Assembly (NCBI RefSeq): GCF_900114495.1 | Contig: NZ_FOZI01000003.1 | Span: 434,001-498,000, forward strand | DNA from: Dyella sp. OK004 | GTDB lineage: Bacteria; Pseudomonadota; Gammaproteobacteria; Xanthomonadales; Rhodanobacteraceae | Length of the DNA: 64,000 nucleotides | Reading direction: 5' to 3' | Shown here: positions 19,512 to 28,697 of the stretch, piece by piece | How the letters are laid out: the number at the start of each line of letters is the position of its first letter | Numbering within the stretch: position 1 is the first letter of the stretch | Notes under the pieces: model-generated | Database searches by the model: none | Seen by the model: the letters and a program-made list of their open reading frames with translations, nothing else | Told to the model about the DNA's origin: nothing | Translations under genes and position numbers: made by a program

Positions 19512-20210
19512 TTGCGACGCCTGTCGCTGGCGCGGCATCCGGGAGGCCTGCCCGATGCGTTCCTGTTGGCGTTCGATGCCGACGAAAGCGACGACGCGCA
19601 CTTTTCCCGTTTTGGCATCGCCTGTCCGCCATCCTTGGCCCGCAGCGTGCCCAAGCGCAGGGCCGAATACCTCGCTGGCCGGCGTACCGCCATCGCCGCG
19701 CTCGCCGAAGCTGGCGCCGGTGCGGTGATCGATCTCGCCATCGGACCTTCCCGCGCACCGGTATGGCCGGCGGGCTTCATCGGCAGCATCACACATGCCC
19801 CCCGCATCGCGGCAGCTGTGGCCTTGCGCGATGGCGCGGTGCAGGGCGTCGGCATCGATGTCGAACGAGTAGTCTCGGCAAGCGCCCTCGACGCGATTGT
19901 CCAGTCGGTAGTTGATGTCTCCGAACGACGCGCGTTGGATGAGCTCGCGCGCAGCCTCGGCTTGCCGATGGCGCTGACGATCGCTTTCTCCGCCAAGGAA
20001 AGCTTCTACAAGGCCACGGCGGCAATGGTTGGTCGGATCTTCGATTTCGGTGCGTTGAAAATCATTGGGGCTCAGGGGGGTGCGGGCACGATCGAGGCTG
20101 AAACGGCCGAGCCGCTCGCTCCCAGCCTGCCGGTGGGCATGCGTTTTCGGCTGGGCTTCTCTTTGATCGACGACGTATCGGCGATCACGAGCTGTGTGTG
20201 GATGCGTTGA
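19512..20210 (+). CDS. 4'-phosphopantetheinyl transferase (EntD/Sfp type)
   Basis: Transfers the phosphopantetheine arm of CoA to the active serines of ACP and PCP domains, so it would activate the upstream synthase. 232 residues. Visible hallmarks: an N-terminal basic stretch (KRRAEYLAGR), the GSITHAP segment, the magnesium-binding GIDVE and the FSAKESFYK motif. The layout resembles the EntD-like subfamily. The start is a TTG one base after the MATE stop; no ATG fits the conserved N-terminus. Spacing places it in the same operon as the P450 and MATE genes. Confidence 0.93.
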   Translation: MRRLSLARHPGGLPDAFLLAFDADESDDAHFSRFGIACPPSLARSVPKRRAEYLAGRRTAIAALAEAGAGAVIDLAIGPSRAPVWPAGFIGSITHAPRIAAAVALRDGAVQGVGIDVERVVSASALDAIVQSVVDVSERRALDELARSLGLPMALTIAFSAKESFYKATAAMVGRIFDFGALKIIGAQGGAGTIEAETAEPLAPSLPVGMRFRLGFSLIDDVSAITSCVWMR

Positions 20211-20253
20211 TGGTGCTCAATGCACTCGGTCTATCAACTTGGAGATTTGCGGG

Positions 20254-20805
20254 ATGAGCAAGCAGATCCTGTTCGTTCAAGGCGGCGGCGAGGGAGTGCA
20301 TGACGCGTGGGACGACAGGCTGGTCCGAAGTCTCGAGCGCGAGCTTGGTCGCGAGTACACCATTCTTTATCCCCGCATGCCGGATGAAGCCGATCCGCGC
20401 TACTCGAGTTGGAAGGCCGCGCTGCTGGACGAGTTCGATGATCTGGATGATGGCACGATCCTCATCGGCCATTCCCTTGGTGGCGCCATCCTTATCCATG
20501 TTCTCGTGGAGCAGCGGCCGAAGCGAATGCTGGGCGCCATTTCGCTCATCGCGGCACCCTTCTTCGGCGGGGGCGGATGGCAGAGCGACGAAATCGAACC
20601 GCTCACTGTCACCGCCCAACGTTTACCTGCTGACGTTCCCGTGCACCTCTATCACGGCACGGCAGATGATATTGTTCCGATCGAACATCTACAGCTCTAC
20701 GCAAAGGCGATTCCGCAGGCGACGATCCACGTCCTCGCCAATCGCGATCATCAGCTCAACAACGGCCTGAGTGATGTTGCACGGGATATCCGAGATGTCT
20801 TTTAA
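20254..20805 (+). CDS. RBBP9/YdeN-like small alpha/beta serine hydrolase
   Basis: 183-residue cytosolic alpha/beta hydrolase without signal peptide. It begins with the strand-turn ILFVQGGGEGVHDAW, carries the nucleophile elbow GHSLGG, and ends with an acid/His pair region (HGTADDIVP and NRDHQLNN). This fits the RBBP9/YdeN serine hydrolase family, whose substrates are mostly unknown. Start ATG at 20254, 44 bases after the transferase gene; an in-frame ATG at 20194 would overlap that gene and has no better ribosome site. It could act as an editing or processing hydrolase for the cluster, but its final codons overlap a methyltransferase remnant, so it may belong to an unrelated gene pair. Confidence 0.85.
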   Translation: MSKQILFVQGGGEGVHDAWDDRLVRSLERELGREYTILYPRMPDEADPRYSSWKAALLDEFDDLDDGTILIGHSLGGAILIHVLVEQRPKRMLGAISLIAAPFFGGGGWQSDEIEPLTVTAQRLPADVPVHLYHGTADDIVPIEHLQLYAKAIPQATIHVLANRDHQLNNGLSDVARDIRDVF

Positions 20806-20917
20806 TCGCGCTGAGTTCTACGACGCCGAACTGCGGCGGTACAACGAACACTTCCGAGCTGCCCTCAACGTCGGCGCACGGGATCGCGTGCTTGATATCG
20901 TCACGGTGCTTCCGTGA
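20795..20917 (+). pseudogene. truncated SAM-dependent methyltransferase (N-terminal 40 residues)
   Basis: An ATG overlapping the end of the hydrolase gene opens a 40-residue frame that reads like the start of a class I methyltransferase: FNRAEFYDAELRRYNEHF, then a hydrophobic strand RVLDI. In the family that strand is followed by a glycine-rich SAM-binding loop (GCGTG). Here it runs into VTVLP and a stop, and those bases coincide with the 3' end of the AraC-type gene on the other strand. I infer a deletion or rearrangement junction near 20900 that removed the rest of the gene. The homology call rests on pattern recognition of a short segment. Confidence 0.65.
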
Positions 20918-21443
20918 TGAGCGGGCCGCGCCACTCGCGCCGCCAGAGTCCAGGAGCGCATCCCATTTCGCGACGAAAGGCTCTTGAGAAATGCGCTTGA
21001 TCAGCGAAGCCACAAGCCACGGCGATCTGGCTCATCTGCTCATCGCTTCCCGATAGCAGTTCGCACGCACGCGCGAGCCGGAGGGTGAGAACGTAAGCGT
21101 GTGGAGATATGCTGAAACTGAGTTTGAAGGCCCGAAAGAAATAACTCGTACTCAGCCGCGTCAGGCTCGCCATGTCCTCGACCCGAATCGGCGTTTCCAT
21201 ATTTGCATGAATGTGGTCGATCACCCGTCGCGCTTGCCAAGGTGCGAGTCCTTGAATACGGGGGTGAACATGCCTTGGCTGGATCTCCGTCTTAACCGCG
21301 TTATCCAGGAGCAGCTCCAAAGCCTTCTGGATTTCCCGCCTCGCACCATGGGCATCCCTCTCGAGGGCTAGACATGCGCGCTGGAGAAGGTGGGTGACAA
21401 TCGAAACGACCTTCTCTTTTTCCACTGACTCGCGCATGGTCAT
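20901..21443 (-). CDS. AraC-family transcriptional regulator
   Basis: 180-residue DNA-binding protein. The C-terminal ~100 residues hold two helix-turn-helix units: VEDMASLTRLSTSYFFRAFKLSFSISPHAYVLTLRL and SQIAVACGFADQAHFSRAFRREMG, the standard AraC/XylS signature. The N-terminal ~75 residues are short and helical, not a full cupin effector domain, so this resembles the compact AraC forms. Two start codons are six bases apart (21443 and 21437); CGAGG lies just upstream. Its stop sits exactly where the methyltransferase remnant breaks off. Target genes are not evident. Confidence 0.92.
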   Translation of the reverse strand: MTMRESVEKEKVVSIVTHLLQRACLALERDAHGARREIQKALELLLDNAVKTEIQPRHVHPRIQGLAPWQARRVIDHIHANMETPIRVEDMASLTRLSTSYFFRAFKLSFSISPHAYVLTLRLARACELLSGSDEQMSQIAVACGFADQAHFSRAFRREMGCAPGLWRREWRGPLITEAP

Positions 21444-21595
21444 GAATCCTCGAAGTCGGATTTCACCTCCGTGGAGTCAAACTATCGCGCTTATTGAGCC
21501 AGTGATCTATTGATCAGTTGGCGGACGCCTTCACAGCGCGAATGGACGATGCAAAACTCATCCGTTCAGAGGAGACGCCCGCGGAAACGCCAGAT

Positions 21596-22252
21596 CTACA
21601 AATGGATGAGGCCGCGTCGGCTCGCCACCGTGATTGCTTCCGTGCGGCTCAAGACCTGTAATTTGCTGAAGATACTGCGCAGATGAGACTTGACGGTGGT
21701 TTCCCCGATACTCAGTCGCGCGCCGATGTCCTTGTTGCTGTGCCCCCGCGCCAGCAAGGTCAGGACCTCCAGCTCGCGGCTCGTGAGCATCTCGCCACTG
21801 ACACCCGCGGCGAGCTTCGCCACAAGCAATGGCGAGATACGTGTTTCGCCAGCATGGACGCCACGGATGCAATCCAGCAGTTCCTCCCGCTGGGCATCCT
21901 TGAGCATGTACCCCTTAGCGCCAGCCGTGATGGCCCTAGAGATATCGTGGTCGGTGTCGAAAGTGGTCAGGACGATAAGGAGGGCTGAGGGGTCCTCGCG
22001 CCGGATTGCCTGGATGGCGCCGACTCCGTCGAGGATCGGCATGCGCAGATCGAGCAGGGCCACGTCGGGGCGGCATTCGAGCCAGCGATCGACGCAGTCC
22101 TGGCCATTGGCGGCTTCCGCGATCACGACCATGTCCGACTGCCGTCCAATAATCGCTGCCAGACCCTCCCGCACCGTGACATGGTCGTCGGCGATCAGGA
22201 CCCTTATCACTGTGGGCGATGACTGTTTCGTATTAGACATCGGCGATTCCAT
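21596..22252 (-). CDS. NarL/FixJ-family response regulator
   Basis: 218-residue two-component output protein. The receiver domain (residues 15-135) has the acidic pair Asp22/Asp23, phosphoacceptor Asp68 in LLDLRMP and the conserved lysine in GYMLKDA. The C-terminal LuxR-type helix-turn-helix reads LTSRELEVLTLLARGHSNKDIGARLSIGETTVKSHL. Its ATG shares a base with the kinase stop (TAATG), so the two are translationally coupled; MSNTK at 22240 is an alternative start. It is expected to be phosphorylated by the adjacent kinase and to activate transcription. Confidence 0.95.
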   Translation of the reverse strand: MESPMSNTKQSSPTVIRVLIADDHVTVREGLAAIIGRQSDMVVIAEAANGQDCVDRWLECRPDVALLDLRMPILDGVGAIQAIRREDPSALLIVLTTFDTDHDISRAITAGAKGYMLKDAQREELLDCIRGVHAGETRISPLLVAKLAAGVSGEMLTSRELEVLTLLARGHSNKDIGARLSIGETTVKSHLRSIFSKLQVLSRTEAITVASRRGLIHL

Positions 22253-23877
22253 TATCTTTGTCCCGATGCATCGGGCGAAGCTGCCGGCAAGCGGATTGAA
22301 ACCTCCGTGCCGCCACCCTTCGAGCTTCTGACTTCCATTTGGCCATTCATGGCATCGACTCGCTCGCGCATGCCCAAAAGGCCATAGCCTTCGCTTCTCG
22401 CAGCCGGATCGAAACCACGGCCGTCATCGATAAATTCCAGCCGAACATCATCGGAGCCGAAGGCGATGGTGGCGACGATGTGGGATGCCTGAGCATGGCG
22501 AAGCGCATTGGTCAGGACCTCCTGGGCGATCCGGAATAAATTCGCCTCCCACTCGGGCGGCAACGCGTGGGGTATGCCCAAGAGCCTGAACTCGGCTTGG
22601 AGCGCCACGCCCGCGGTCAACTTCTCAAACAAGACTCTCAGTGCGTTCGTAATGCCTCCTTCTTCTAAGGGTTGTGGTCGCAGGGCCTGCACAGAGCGCC
22701 GAGCCTCGCTCAGACTCTCGCGCGCCAGATTTCGGGCCGTGATGACATGCTGCTCTGCCTCACGCCCAAGGCCTCGCCGACTGGCGTCTTCAGCGGCTTC
22801 CAGCTGGACGATGACGCCGGTGAAACCCTGCGCCAGGGTGTCGTGGATGTCGCGCGCGATACGATTGCGCTCGCCCACCACGGCGGCTTCGCGGCTCTGC
22901 GCCGACAGCTCGGCCAGCCGGATCATCAGCATGGCCTGGTTGGTCAGTGCCTGAGCCAACTCCACCTGCTCAGTCTGAAAGATGCGCTGCTGTTTGAAGC
23001 GAAGTCCAATGGCGCCTTCCAGCCTTCCAGCGATCATCATGGGCACCAGGAGAACCGTGATGATGCCTAACGGCAGCAGCCGGTCGCGCAAGGGGAATGG
23101 CGGAACGGTGCGGATGTCTTCGATCACGCTCGGCTCCCCGGAGCGAAAAACTTCGGGCCAAGGCCAGATGTCTTCCATGGGAAGCACGAGATCGAGCCCC
23201 GCGAACCTGGGATCGGTCTTCGGTACCAGCAGGTCGTCCTCGAAAACGAATTCGATGCCTACCGTGCCGTCGGCCAGGCCGCGGCGCCAGACACTGGCAC
23301 TGTGCGCCCCGAACTGTGCGGTAAGCGTGCGCAGGATATGTGCGACCAGCTGATTAGGGTCCGACTCCATCGCCAGAGTATCTAGAGCGCTCTTGAGAGC
23401 GTTGACTTGCCCCCGTGCCAGTTGCTCGGACGCCAGCAGCGCCCTCTCGGCGTGTTTGCGCGCCTCGATGTCGATGTTGGATCCATACCATTTGAGGACC
23501 TGACCCGCATCGTCCAGAAGCGGGGCATAGCGAAAAAGGAACCAACGATACTCGCCGTCGAATCCGCGGACTCGGGCTTCGAGTTCGCCCGGCGCGCCGT
23601 GCTCCATCGCCCCGCGCCACTCCTTCTCAAGGCCGGGCAGGTCGTCGGGATGGATGGTGGCTGTCCATCCCCATCCCAGCGCGTCGTCCATCGGTATCCC
23701 CGTGTACTCGCACCACTGTCTATTCAAGAATTCGACAGGCCCATCGGCGCTACCAAACCAGGCCAACCCCGGGATAGTGTCGATCGCAATGCGGAAACTC
23801 TTTTCCCAGGACTGAAGGTCGCCGGAGAGTGTGGCGCCCCTATGTTCCGCGTGTTGCCCGGGGACCTCGGTCACCAT
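22252..23877 (-). CDS. PAS-GAF sensor histidine kinase (NarL-partner, HisKA_3 type)
   Basis: 541-residue kinase without predicted membrane segments. Residues 22-145 form a PAS fold (WEKSFRIAIDTIPGLAWF ... IHPDDLPGLEKEW, ending DIEARKHAE). About 165-325 looks like a GAF domain. The dimerisation/phosphoacceptor helix contains ERNRIARDIHDTLAQGF with His345. The HATPase domain has an N box (FRIAQEVLTNALRHA), DDGRGFD and GYGLLGMRERV. This is the NarX/DesK-type HPK7 layout, which pairs with NarL-type regulators. Start ATG at 23877 has GAGGA upstream. The signal is probably cytosolic (redox, ligand or light); the sequence does not say which. Confidence 0.95.
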   Translation of the reverse strand: MVTEVPGQHAEHRGATLSGDLQSWEKSFRIAIDTIPGLAWFGSADGPVEFLNRQWCEYTGIPMDDALGWGWTATIHPDDLPGLEKEWRGAMEHGAPGELEARVRGFDGEYRWFLFRYAPLLDDAGQVLKWYGSNIDIEARKHAERALLASEQLARGQVNALKSALDTLAMESDPNQLVAHILRTLTAQFGAHSASVWRRGLADGTVGIEFVFEDDLLVPKTDPRFAGLDLVLPMEDIWPWPEVFRSGEPSVIEDIRTVPPFPLRDRLLPLGIITVLLVPMMIAGRLEGAIGLRFKQQRIFQTEQVELAQALTNQAMLMIRLAELSAQSREAAVVGERNRIARDIHDTLAQGFTGVIVQLEAAEDASRRGLGREAEQHVITARNLARESLSEARRSVQALRPQPLEEGGITNALRVLFEKLTAGVALQAEFRLLGIPHALPPEWEANLFRIAQEVLTNALRHAQASHIVATIAFGSDDVRLEFIDDGRGFDPAARSEGYGLLGMRERVDAMNGQMEVRSSKGGGTEVSIRLPAASPDASGQR

Positions 23878-24254
23878 GCATGCCGTCCTCGTAGTACGTC
23901 CGCCGATCGGTCGGTCAACGCGATCTCGGAAATAAAGTCGACGAGAGGTTCAGGGCACCGCGTCGTTCCTGGTTGCTTTGTCATGGGTCACTTGCTCCAC
24001 GCAACACGCAGTTTGTTTTCGGCTGTCGGACCACGCAACGCAATGGCGAAGCCACAGCGTGTGGCTCCAGAACCGGTCTGAGGGTGGTCATCCTAGCCTC
24101 CTGCTTATGACGCGCCTTGAATGAATCTACCCCATGACACTCATGCAAGCGTCATAGCAGAGCATGGATAGACAAGTCCGGCATTCCCGATCAAGCCATG
24201 CATCCGACCAGCGCCTATGTTCGCAGCTCCAGGCAATGCCAAAGGAGCTCTACG
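23878..24254 (+). other. divergent intergenic region, no gene seen
   Basis: The space between the kinase gene (minus) and the exported hydrolase gene (plus) must hold both promoters. Reading frames that cross it are shadows of the kinase gene. I see no convincing sigma-70 pair, repeat or RNA. Confidence 0.6.
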
Positions 24255-25169
24255 ATGTTTCGAACGCTTACGTCCTTAATCGCATGCGGCCTTATTCTTG
24301 CCGCCTCCCCCTGCGCGGCGAGGGTCGAGCCGTACCCGGCCGACTTCAAGACCGAAACGATCGCCGTCAATGGAACGCGGATCTTCGTCCGTGTCGGTGG
24401 CCACGGTCCGGCGGTGGTCATGCTGCACGGCTATGGCGAAACCGGCGACATGTGGCAACCGCTCGCCGCCACGCTCGCCAAGACGCACACCGTTATCGTG
24501 CCCGATCTTCGGGGTATGGGCTTGTCCGCCCACCCAGATGGAGGCTACGACAAGAAGAACCAGGGTCGCGATGTCGCTGGCGTGCTGGACGCCTTGCATG
24601 TGGACAAGGTCGACGTGGTCGCCCACGACATCGGCAACATGGTCGCCTATGCCTTTGTAGCCGAACAACCACAGCGGGTGACACATTTGGTCTTGATGGA
24701 CGCTCCCATCCCTGGCATCGGCCCTTGGGAGCAGGTTCTGAAGAACCCACTGCTCTGGCACTTCCACTTCTACGGGCCGGACATGGAGCGGCTGGTGAAG
24801 GGACGCGAACGGATCTACCTCGACCGCTTCTGGAACGAGTTCTCAGCCAACCCCAAGAACTTTGACGAAGCGAGCCGAGTGCATTACGCCAAGCTCTACG
24901 CTCTGCCGAACGCGATGCACGATGGCTTCGAGCAGTTCCATGCCTTCGACCAGGACGCCGTCGACAATCAGAAATTCGTGGCCGCCGGCCCGCTGTCGGT
25001 GCCAGTCCTGGCCATCGGTGGCGATAAGTCCTTCGGTACACAGATGGTAGTAGTGGCCAAAGCTGCCTTCAGCAACGTTCAGGGCGCTGTGATTCCCAAC
25101 GCAGGCCACTGGTTGATGGAGGAGAACCCGGAGGCCACCATCGCCGTAGTCCAGGAGTTCATTCGATGA
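24255..25169 (+). CDS. exported epoxide hydrolase/dehalogenase-like alpha/beta hydrolase
   Basis: 304 residues with a Sec signal peptide (FRTLTSLIACGLILAASPCAA). The fold shows the oxyanion HGYG at 58-61 and a nucleophile elbow VAHDIGN in which the nucleophile is Asp125 rather than Ser. This is the hallmark of epoxide hydrolases and haloalkane/fluoroacetate dehalogenases. The catalytic His lies in NAGHWLMEENP near the C-terminus. Secretion plus HDIG recalls the Cif-type epoxide hydrolases. Start at 24255, with AAAGGAG seven bases upstream. The stop overlaps the start of the cupin gene (ATGA). Substrate unknown. Confidence 0.9.
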   Translation: MFRTLTSLIACGLILAASPCAARVEPYPADFKTETIAVNGTRIFVRVGGHGPAVVMLHGYGETGDMWQPLAATLAKTHTVIVPDLRGMGLSAHPDGGYDKKNQGRDVAGVLDALHVDKVDVVAHDIGNMVAYAFVAEQPQRVTHLVLMDAPIPGIGPWEQVLKNPLLWHFHFYGPDMERLVKGRERIYLDRFWNEFSANPKNFDEASRVHYAKLYALPNAMHDGFEQFHAFDQDAVDNQKFVAAGPLSVPVLAIGGDKSFGTQMVVVAKAAFSNVQGAVIPNAGHWLMEENPEATIAVVQEFIR

Positions 25170-25672
25170 GCGCCTCCGGCAAGATCCAGTCCTGCAGAGC
25201 AAGAAGCGTTGCTTTCTTGATGCTAGTTGCGACGTCGATTGCCGTGGCCGCTTCTCCCGGTGACCAACTGCGACTGGACCCAAAGGATATTGCGGCCCTC
25301 TCAAAGGGCAATGCAGGGGCAGGCACCTCTGGGGTGGCCGGCATTCAGACCACCATTCTATTTGGCGACCCTGCGGCCCCTGGGCCTTACACCATCGCAC
25401 TTCGGGTGCCGGCCCACACAACCATCGCCGCTCATACGCACCGCGACAATCGCTCCGCGGTCGTGGTCTCCGGTACGTGGTGGTTCGGCTATGGCTCGGT
25501 TAACACCAAAGACAAGCTCAAGGCTCTTGCTCCGGGCAGTTTCTACACCGAACCCGGTGACCAGGCCCACTTTGCCCGGACGGAGGACCAGCCCGCGGTC
25601 GTCTACATCACAGGCGTTGGCCCCACGGACACCCACTACCTCGACGCCTCTGCCGATCCGCGGCGGCCATAG
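25166..25672 (+). CDS. exported cupin-domain protein
   Basis: 168 residues: a signal peptide (residues 1-29, hydrophobic AFLMLVATSIAVAA), then a single small beta-barrel cupin. The first motif reads VPAHTTIAAHTHRDNRSAVVVSGTWWFGYG and the second FYTEPGDQAHFART, supplying the histidines typical of a metal site. It overlaps the preceding hydrolase by four bases (ATGA), so the pair is co-translated. Enzymatic activity (dioxygenase, isomerase) or binding cannot be told from sequence. Confidence 0.85.
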   Translation: MSASGKIQSCRARSVAFLMLVATSIAVAASPGDQLRLDPKDIAALSKGNAGAGTSGVAGIQTTILFGDPAAPGPYTIALRVPAHTTIAAHTHRDNRSAVVVSGTWWFGYGSVNTKDKLKALAPGSFYTEPGDQAHFARTEDQPAVVYITGVGPTDTHYLDASADPRRP

Positions 25673-25714
25673 CCACGCCCGTACCCAAACAATTTCGCTC
25701 AAAGGTTTATCGCC

Positions 25715-26326
25715 ATGACGTCCTACGCGACCATCCGAGATCCGATCGCCGATCACCTTCTCACGCCGCAGAACGCCGCTGTCCTAATCATCGACTTCCA
25801 GCCGGTGCAGGTGAGTTCCATTGCCTCGCGCGACAAGCGCCAGTTGGTTGCCAATGTCACCGCGCTTGCCCGCATCGCAAAGCTCTACGACCTACCGGTC
25901 GTGCTCGCGACGGTAAACGTGTCCACGGGGCGCAACCAGGCAACCATCCATCAGATCACCGAGGTCCTCGACGGCGTTCCGATCATCGACCGCACTTCAA
26001 TCAACGCCTGGGAAGATCAGGATTTCGTGGCCGCGGTGAAAGCGACGGGCCGAAAGAAGCTGATCATGGCGGCGCTCTGGACTGAAGTGTGCCTCGTCCA
26101 TCCCGCACTGGATGCTATCGCTGATGGCTTTGAGGTCTACCCGGTTGTTGATGCCTGCGGCGGCACCTCGCTCGAAGCTCACAATGCCGCGCTCGACCGA
26201 CTCTTACAGGCGGGTGCCAAGCCAACGAGCTGGGTGCAACTTATCTGCGAACTGCAGCGAGACTGGAATCGCGAAACCACCTTGTCCGGCTTTGCTGAGA
26301 TCCTTTTCGCCATCGAAGGTCATTGA
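25715..26326 (+). CDS. isochorismatase-like cysteine hydrolase (YcaC family)
   Basis: 203-residue cytosolic hydrolase. The catalytic triad of the family is visible: Asp in VLIIDFQ, Lys in GRKKLIMAAL and Cys in LWTEVCLVHPAL. The family hydrolyses isochorismate, nicotinamide-like amides or other small amides; members closest to this layout (YcaC) have no settled substrate. Start ATG 25715 follows AAAGG about ten bases upstream. It lies in the same direction as the exported hydrolase and cupin, 42 bases after the latter. Confidence 0.9.
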   Translation: MTSYATIRDPIADHLLTPQNAAVLIIDFQPVQVSSIASRDKRQLVANVTALARIAKLYDLPVVLATVNVSTGRNQATIHQITEVLDGVPIIDRTSINAWEDQDFVAAVKATGRKKLIMAALWTEVCLVHPALDAIADGFEVYPVVDACGGTSLEAHNAALDRLLQAGAKPTSWVQLICELQRDWNRETTLSGFAEILFAIEGH

Positions 26327-26337
26327 CCTGAGATCCC

Positions 26338-26610
26338 ATGATGATCTTGAGGCTTTCAATCAGCGGCCTCACCGCGGTCCAAGTCGCCATCAGCCTGCTG
26401 GTGATTGTTAGCGGCCAAGTAGCAGTGGCCGGACTTTTGCGCACTCAACGATCAGGGCCTTGGATCGCGATCTTTCTCGCGACCACCATTGCCACAAGCG
26501 TCACTGGCTTCCTCTTCCACTCAAAAGCCATCGGTGCGCCGCTGACCACTGAAACCTTAGTTGTCCCATTACCCGGTCTGATCTGGCTTTTGATCCGGCC
26601 CAATCACTAA
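26338..26610 (+). CDS. small membrane protein, unknown function
   Basis: 90 residues with three or so hydrophobic helices (GLTAVQVAISLLVIVSGQVAVAGLL; WIAIFLATTIATSVTGFLF; a C-terminal PGLIWLLIR). It begins 11 bases after the isochorismatase-like gene and ends 11 bases before the next hydrolase, filling the operon spacing neatly, which supports it being real. I do not recognise a characterised family. Confidence 0.7.
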   Translation: MMILRLSISGLTAVQVAISLLVIVSGQVAVAGLLRTQRSGPWIAIFLATTIATSVTGFLFHSKAIGAPLTTETLVVPLPGLIWLLIRPNH

Positions 26611-26621
26611 GGAAATCCAAG

Positions 26622-27407
26622 ATGAAAAAGATACTCGCCGGGCTGGTGCTGGCGGCGGTCACTCTCATCGGCTCGAATGCGTTTGCGCAAATGCAGAAGC
26701 CCAGCAAGCCCTGCATCGTGCTGGTACATGGCGCGTTTGCCGATGCCTCGAGCTGGGCCGGCGTTATCAAGATTCTGCGCAAGGACGGCTATGTCGTCAT
26801 CGCTGCCGCCAATCCGCTGCGCGGCGTGAAGAGCGATGGCCAGTACATTGGGAGCCTGGTGGGTAGTCTCAAGGAACCGGTGGTGCTGGTCGGGCACTCC
26901 TACGGCGGCAGCGTTATCACCGAAGCGGCTAACGATCATCCAAACGTCAAGGCGCTGGTGTATGTCGCCGCTTTCGCTCCGGTAACGGGCGAGAGCGCCG
27001 CTGATCTGGCCAATAAATTTCCGGGCAGCACGCTCGGCCCGACCCTTGCTCCGCCGGTTCCGCTTTCGGATGGCGGCAAGGATCTCTACATCTTGCAGGA
27101 CAAGTTCCATGCGCAGTTTGCAGCCGATGTGCCAGTGGCGCAGGCGGCTCTGATGGCAGCCACCCAACGTCCAATCACCGAAGCTGCGCTCAATGAAAAG
27201 AGCGGCAAAGCCGCATGGCAAGCCGTTCCTTCATGGCACATATACGGCGCTGCGGACAAGAACATCCCGCAGGAGGCGATGGCTTTTATGGCCAAGCGCG
27301 CCAACGCGAAAGACGTCAAGGTGGTGAAGGGCGCGTCCCATGTCGTCATGGTGTCGCATGCGGAAGAAGTCGCGCACTTGATCGAGGAAGCGGCTGCGGC
27401 GAAGTAA
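26622..27407 (+). CDS. exported alpha/beta hydrolase
   Basis: 261 residues with a clear Sec signal peptide ([22 protein letters not shown]). The mature part has the oxyanion loop [11 protein letters not shown], nucleophile elbow GHSYGG, and late His in [14 protein letters not shown]. The short lid-less form with HGAFAD is typical of the salicylate-esterase/EstC-like branch often annotated simply as alpha/beta hydrolase. TAAGGAA upstream supports the ATG at 26622. It sits third in a run of exported hydrolases. Confidence 0.9.
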   Translation: MKKILAGLVLAAVTLIGSNAFAQMQKPSKPCIVLVHGAFADASSWAGVIKILRKDGYVVIAAANPLRGVKSDGQYIGSLVGSLKEPVVLVGHSYGGSVITEAANDHPNVKALVYVAAFAPVTGESAADLANKFPGSTLGPTLAPPVPLSDGGKDLYILQDKFHAQFAADVPVAQAALMAATQRPITEAALNEKSGKAAWQAVPSWHIYGAADKNIPQEAMAFMAKRANAKDVKVVKGASHVVMVSHAEEVAHLIEEAAAAK

Positions 27408-27513
27408 AGCGCCAGCTTCCGCAGCACTGGCATTGCCCGTGGCTGGATTTGCAGCCAGCTCTTCCAGTCACGGCGCTGCCACACCTACCTCACCTCGGCC
27501 AGGACACTCTGAC

Positions 27514-28335
27514 ATGACCACGATTACCGCTAAAGACGGAACGCAGATCTACTACAAGGATTGGGGCAAGGGTCAGCCCGTCGTGTTTTCGCACGGCTGG
27601 CCGCTGACCGCCGATGCCTGGGATGCCCAGATGCTGTTCCTGAGCTCGCACGGCTATCGCACCATCGCTCACGATCGTCGCGGTCACGGCCGGTCGGGCC
27701 AGCCATGGAACGGCAATGACATGGATACCTATGCCGACGACCTCGCTACGCTGATCGAGAAGCTGGACCTGAAGAGCGTGGTGCTGGTCGGTCACTCCAC
27801 CGGTGGCGGCGAAGTCGCCCATTACATCGGCCGCCATGGCAATGCACGCGTGGCCAAGCTGGTGTTGATCGGGGCCGTGCCGCCGATCATGGTCAAGACC
27901 GCCGGCAACCCCGGTGGACTGCCGATTGACGTGTTCAACGACATCCGCCAGAAGACCCTGGCCGACCGTTCCCAATTCTTCAAGGATCTCTCCGGGCCAT
28001 TCTTCGGCGCGAATCGCGCGGGATCCAAGGCGACGCAGGGTATGCGCGACTCCTTTTGGATGCAGGGCATGATGGGCGGCCTCAAGGGGCAGTACGACTG
28101 CATCAAGGAGTTCTCCGAAGTCGACTACACGCCGGACCTGAAGAAGGTCGAGGTGCCGACGCTGGTCATTCACGGCGACGACGACCAGATCGTGCCGATC
28201 GACGATTCAGGTCGCCTGTCGGCCAAGATCGTTAAGCACGCCACGCTGAAGGTCTACCCGGGAGCGCCGCATGGCCTGACCGCCACCCATCAGGAGCAGG
28301 TCAATAAGGACTTGCTCGAGTTCATTCGCTCCTAA
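27514..28335 (+). CDS. alpha/beta hydrolase, cofactor-free chloroperoxidase type
   Basis: 273-residue cytosolic alpha/beta hydrolase. The N-terminus [36 protein letters not shown], the DRRGHGRS turn, elbow [17 protein letters not shown] and C-terminal His in [10 protein letters not shown] match the non-haem chloroperoxidase/perhydrolase subfamily. Those enzymes are esterases that can form peracids; halogenation is a side reaction. The start is the ATG at 27514; an upstream in-frame ATG at 27433 adds a low-complexity Ser/Pro leader with no export pattern. Confidence 0.93.
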   Translation: MTTITAKDGTQIYYKDWGKGQPVVFSHGWPLTADAWDAQMLFLSSHGYRTIAHDRRGHGRSGQPWNGNDMDTYADDLATLIEKLDLKSVVLVGHSTGGGEVAHYIGRHGNARVAKLVLIGAVPPIMVKTAGNPGGLPIDVFNDIRQKTLADRSQFFKDLSGPFFGANRAGSKATQGMRDSFWMQGMMGGLKGQYDCIKEFSEVDYTPDLKKVEVPTLVIHGDDDQIVPIDDSGRLSAKIVKHATLKVYPGAPHGLTATHQEQVNKDLLEFIRS

Positions 28336-28697
28336 GTCACTCCGTGCGCCGGTCGTGGTTTCCTACGCCGGCACCACGTCGAGAACGCTTTGCGTTTTCG
28401 ATGCTTGTCGCACTTTGGATAATGCCGCTTGCCACCCAAGCCCTCGCCTCGCCGCATCCATCGCCGCAACGAGCGACGGGGCAGGGGCGATTGGCTCGTG
28501 TTATCGGGGGTAGGGCCAGCGTCTGCTTTTCGACCCTGAGGTGTCATTCGACGTCTTGATTTGGCTGCTACAAAGCCGCCGGTCGGAACTTTGCCTGCGC
28601 TCGGCATGCGCAGTTTGGGCTCTGTGCGGCAGAGGAGCTAGGTGCGATTTGTGCCCATGGGGCATCCGCTTGTAAATCACCCATGTGCGCCTTACAG
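28336..28697 (+). other. intergenic stretch with one dispersed repeat
   Basis: No plausible gene. It contains one copy of the dispersed intergenic repeat (28481-28530) and, at its right end, the promoter region of the ArsR-type gene. Confidence 0.6.
28481..28530 (+). repeat. dispersed intergenic repeat, copy 1
   Basis: Shares the core GTTATCGGGGGTAGG and a GCGTCTGCTT tail with the copy at 34268. It lies between a hydrolase gene and the ArsR-type gene. Confidence 0.75.

Noticed and set aside
23407-24081. 224-codon plus frame opposite the kinase start
   Set aside because: Mostly antisense to the kinase N-terminus, no family, no ribosome site.
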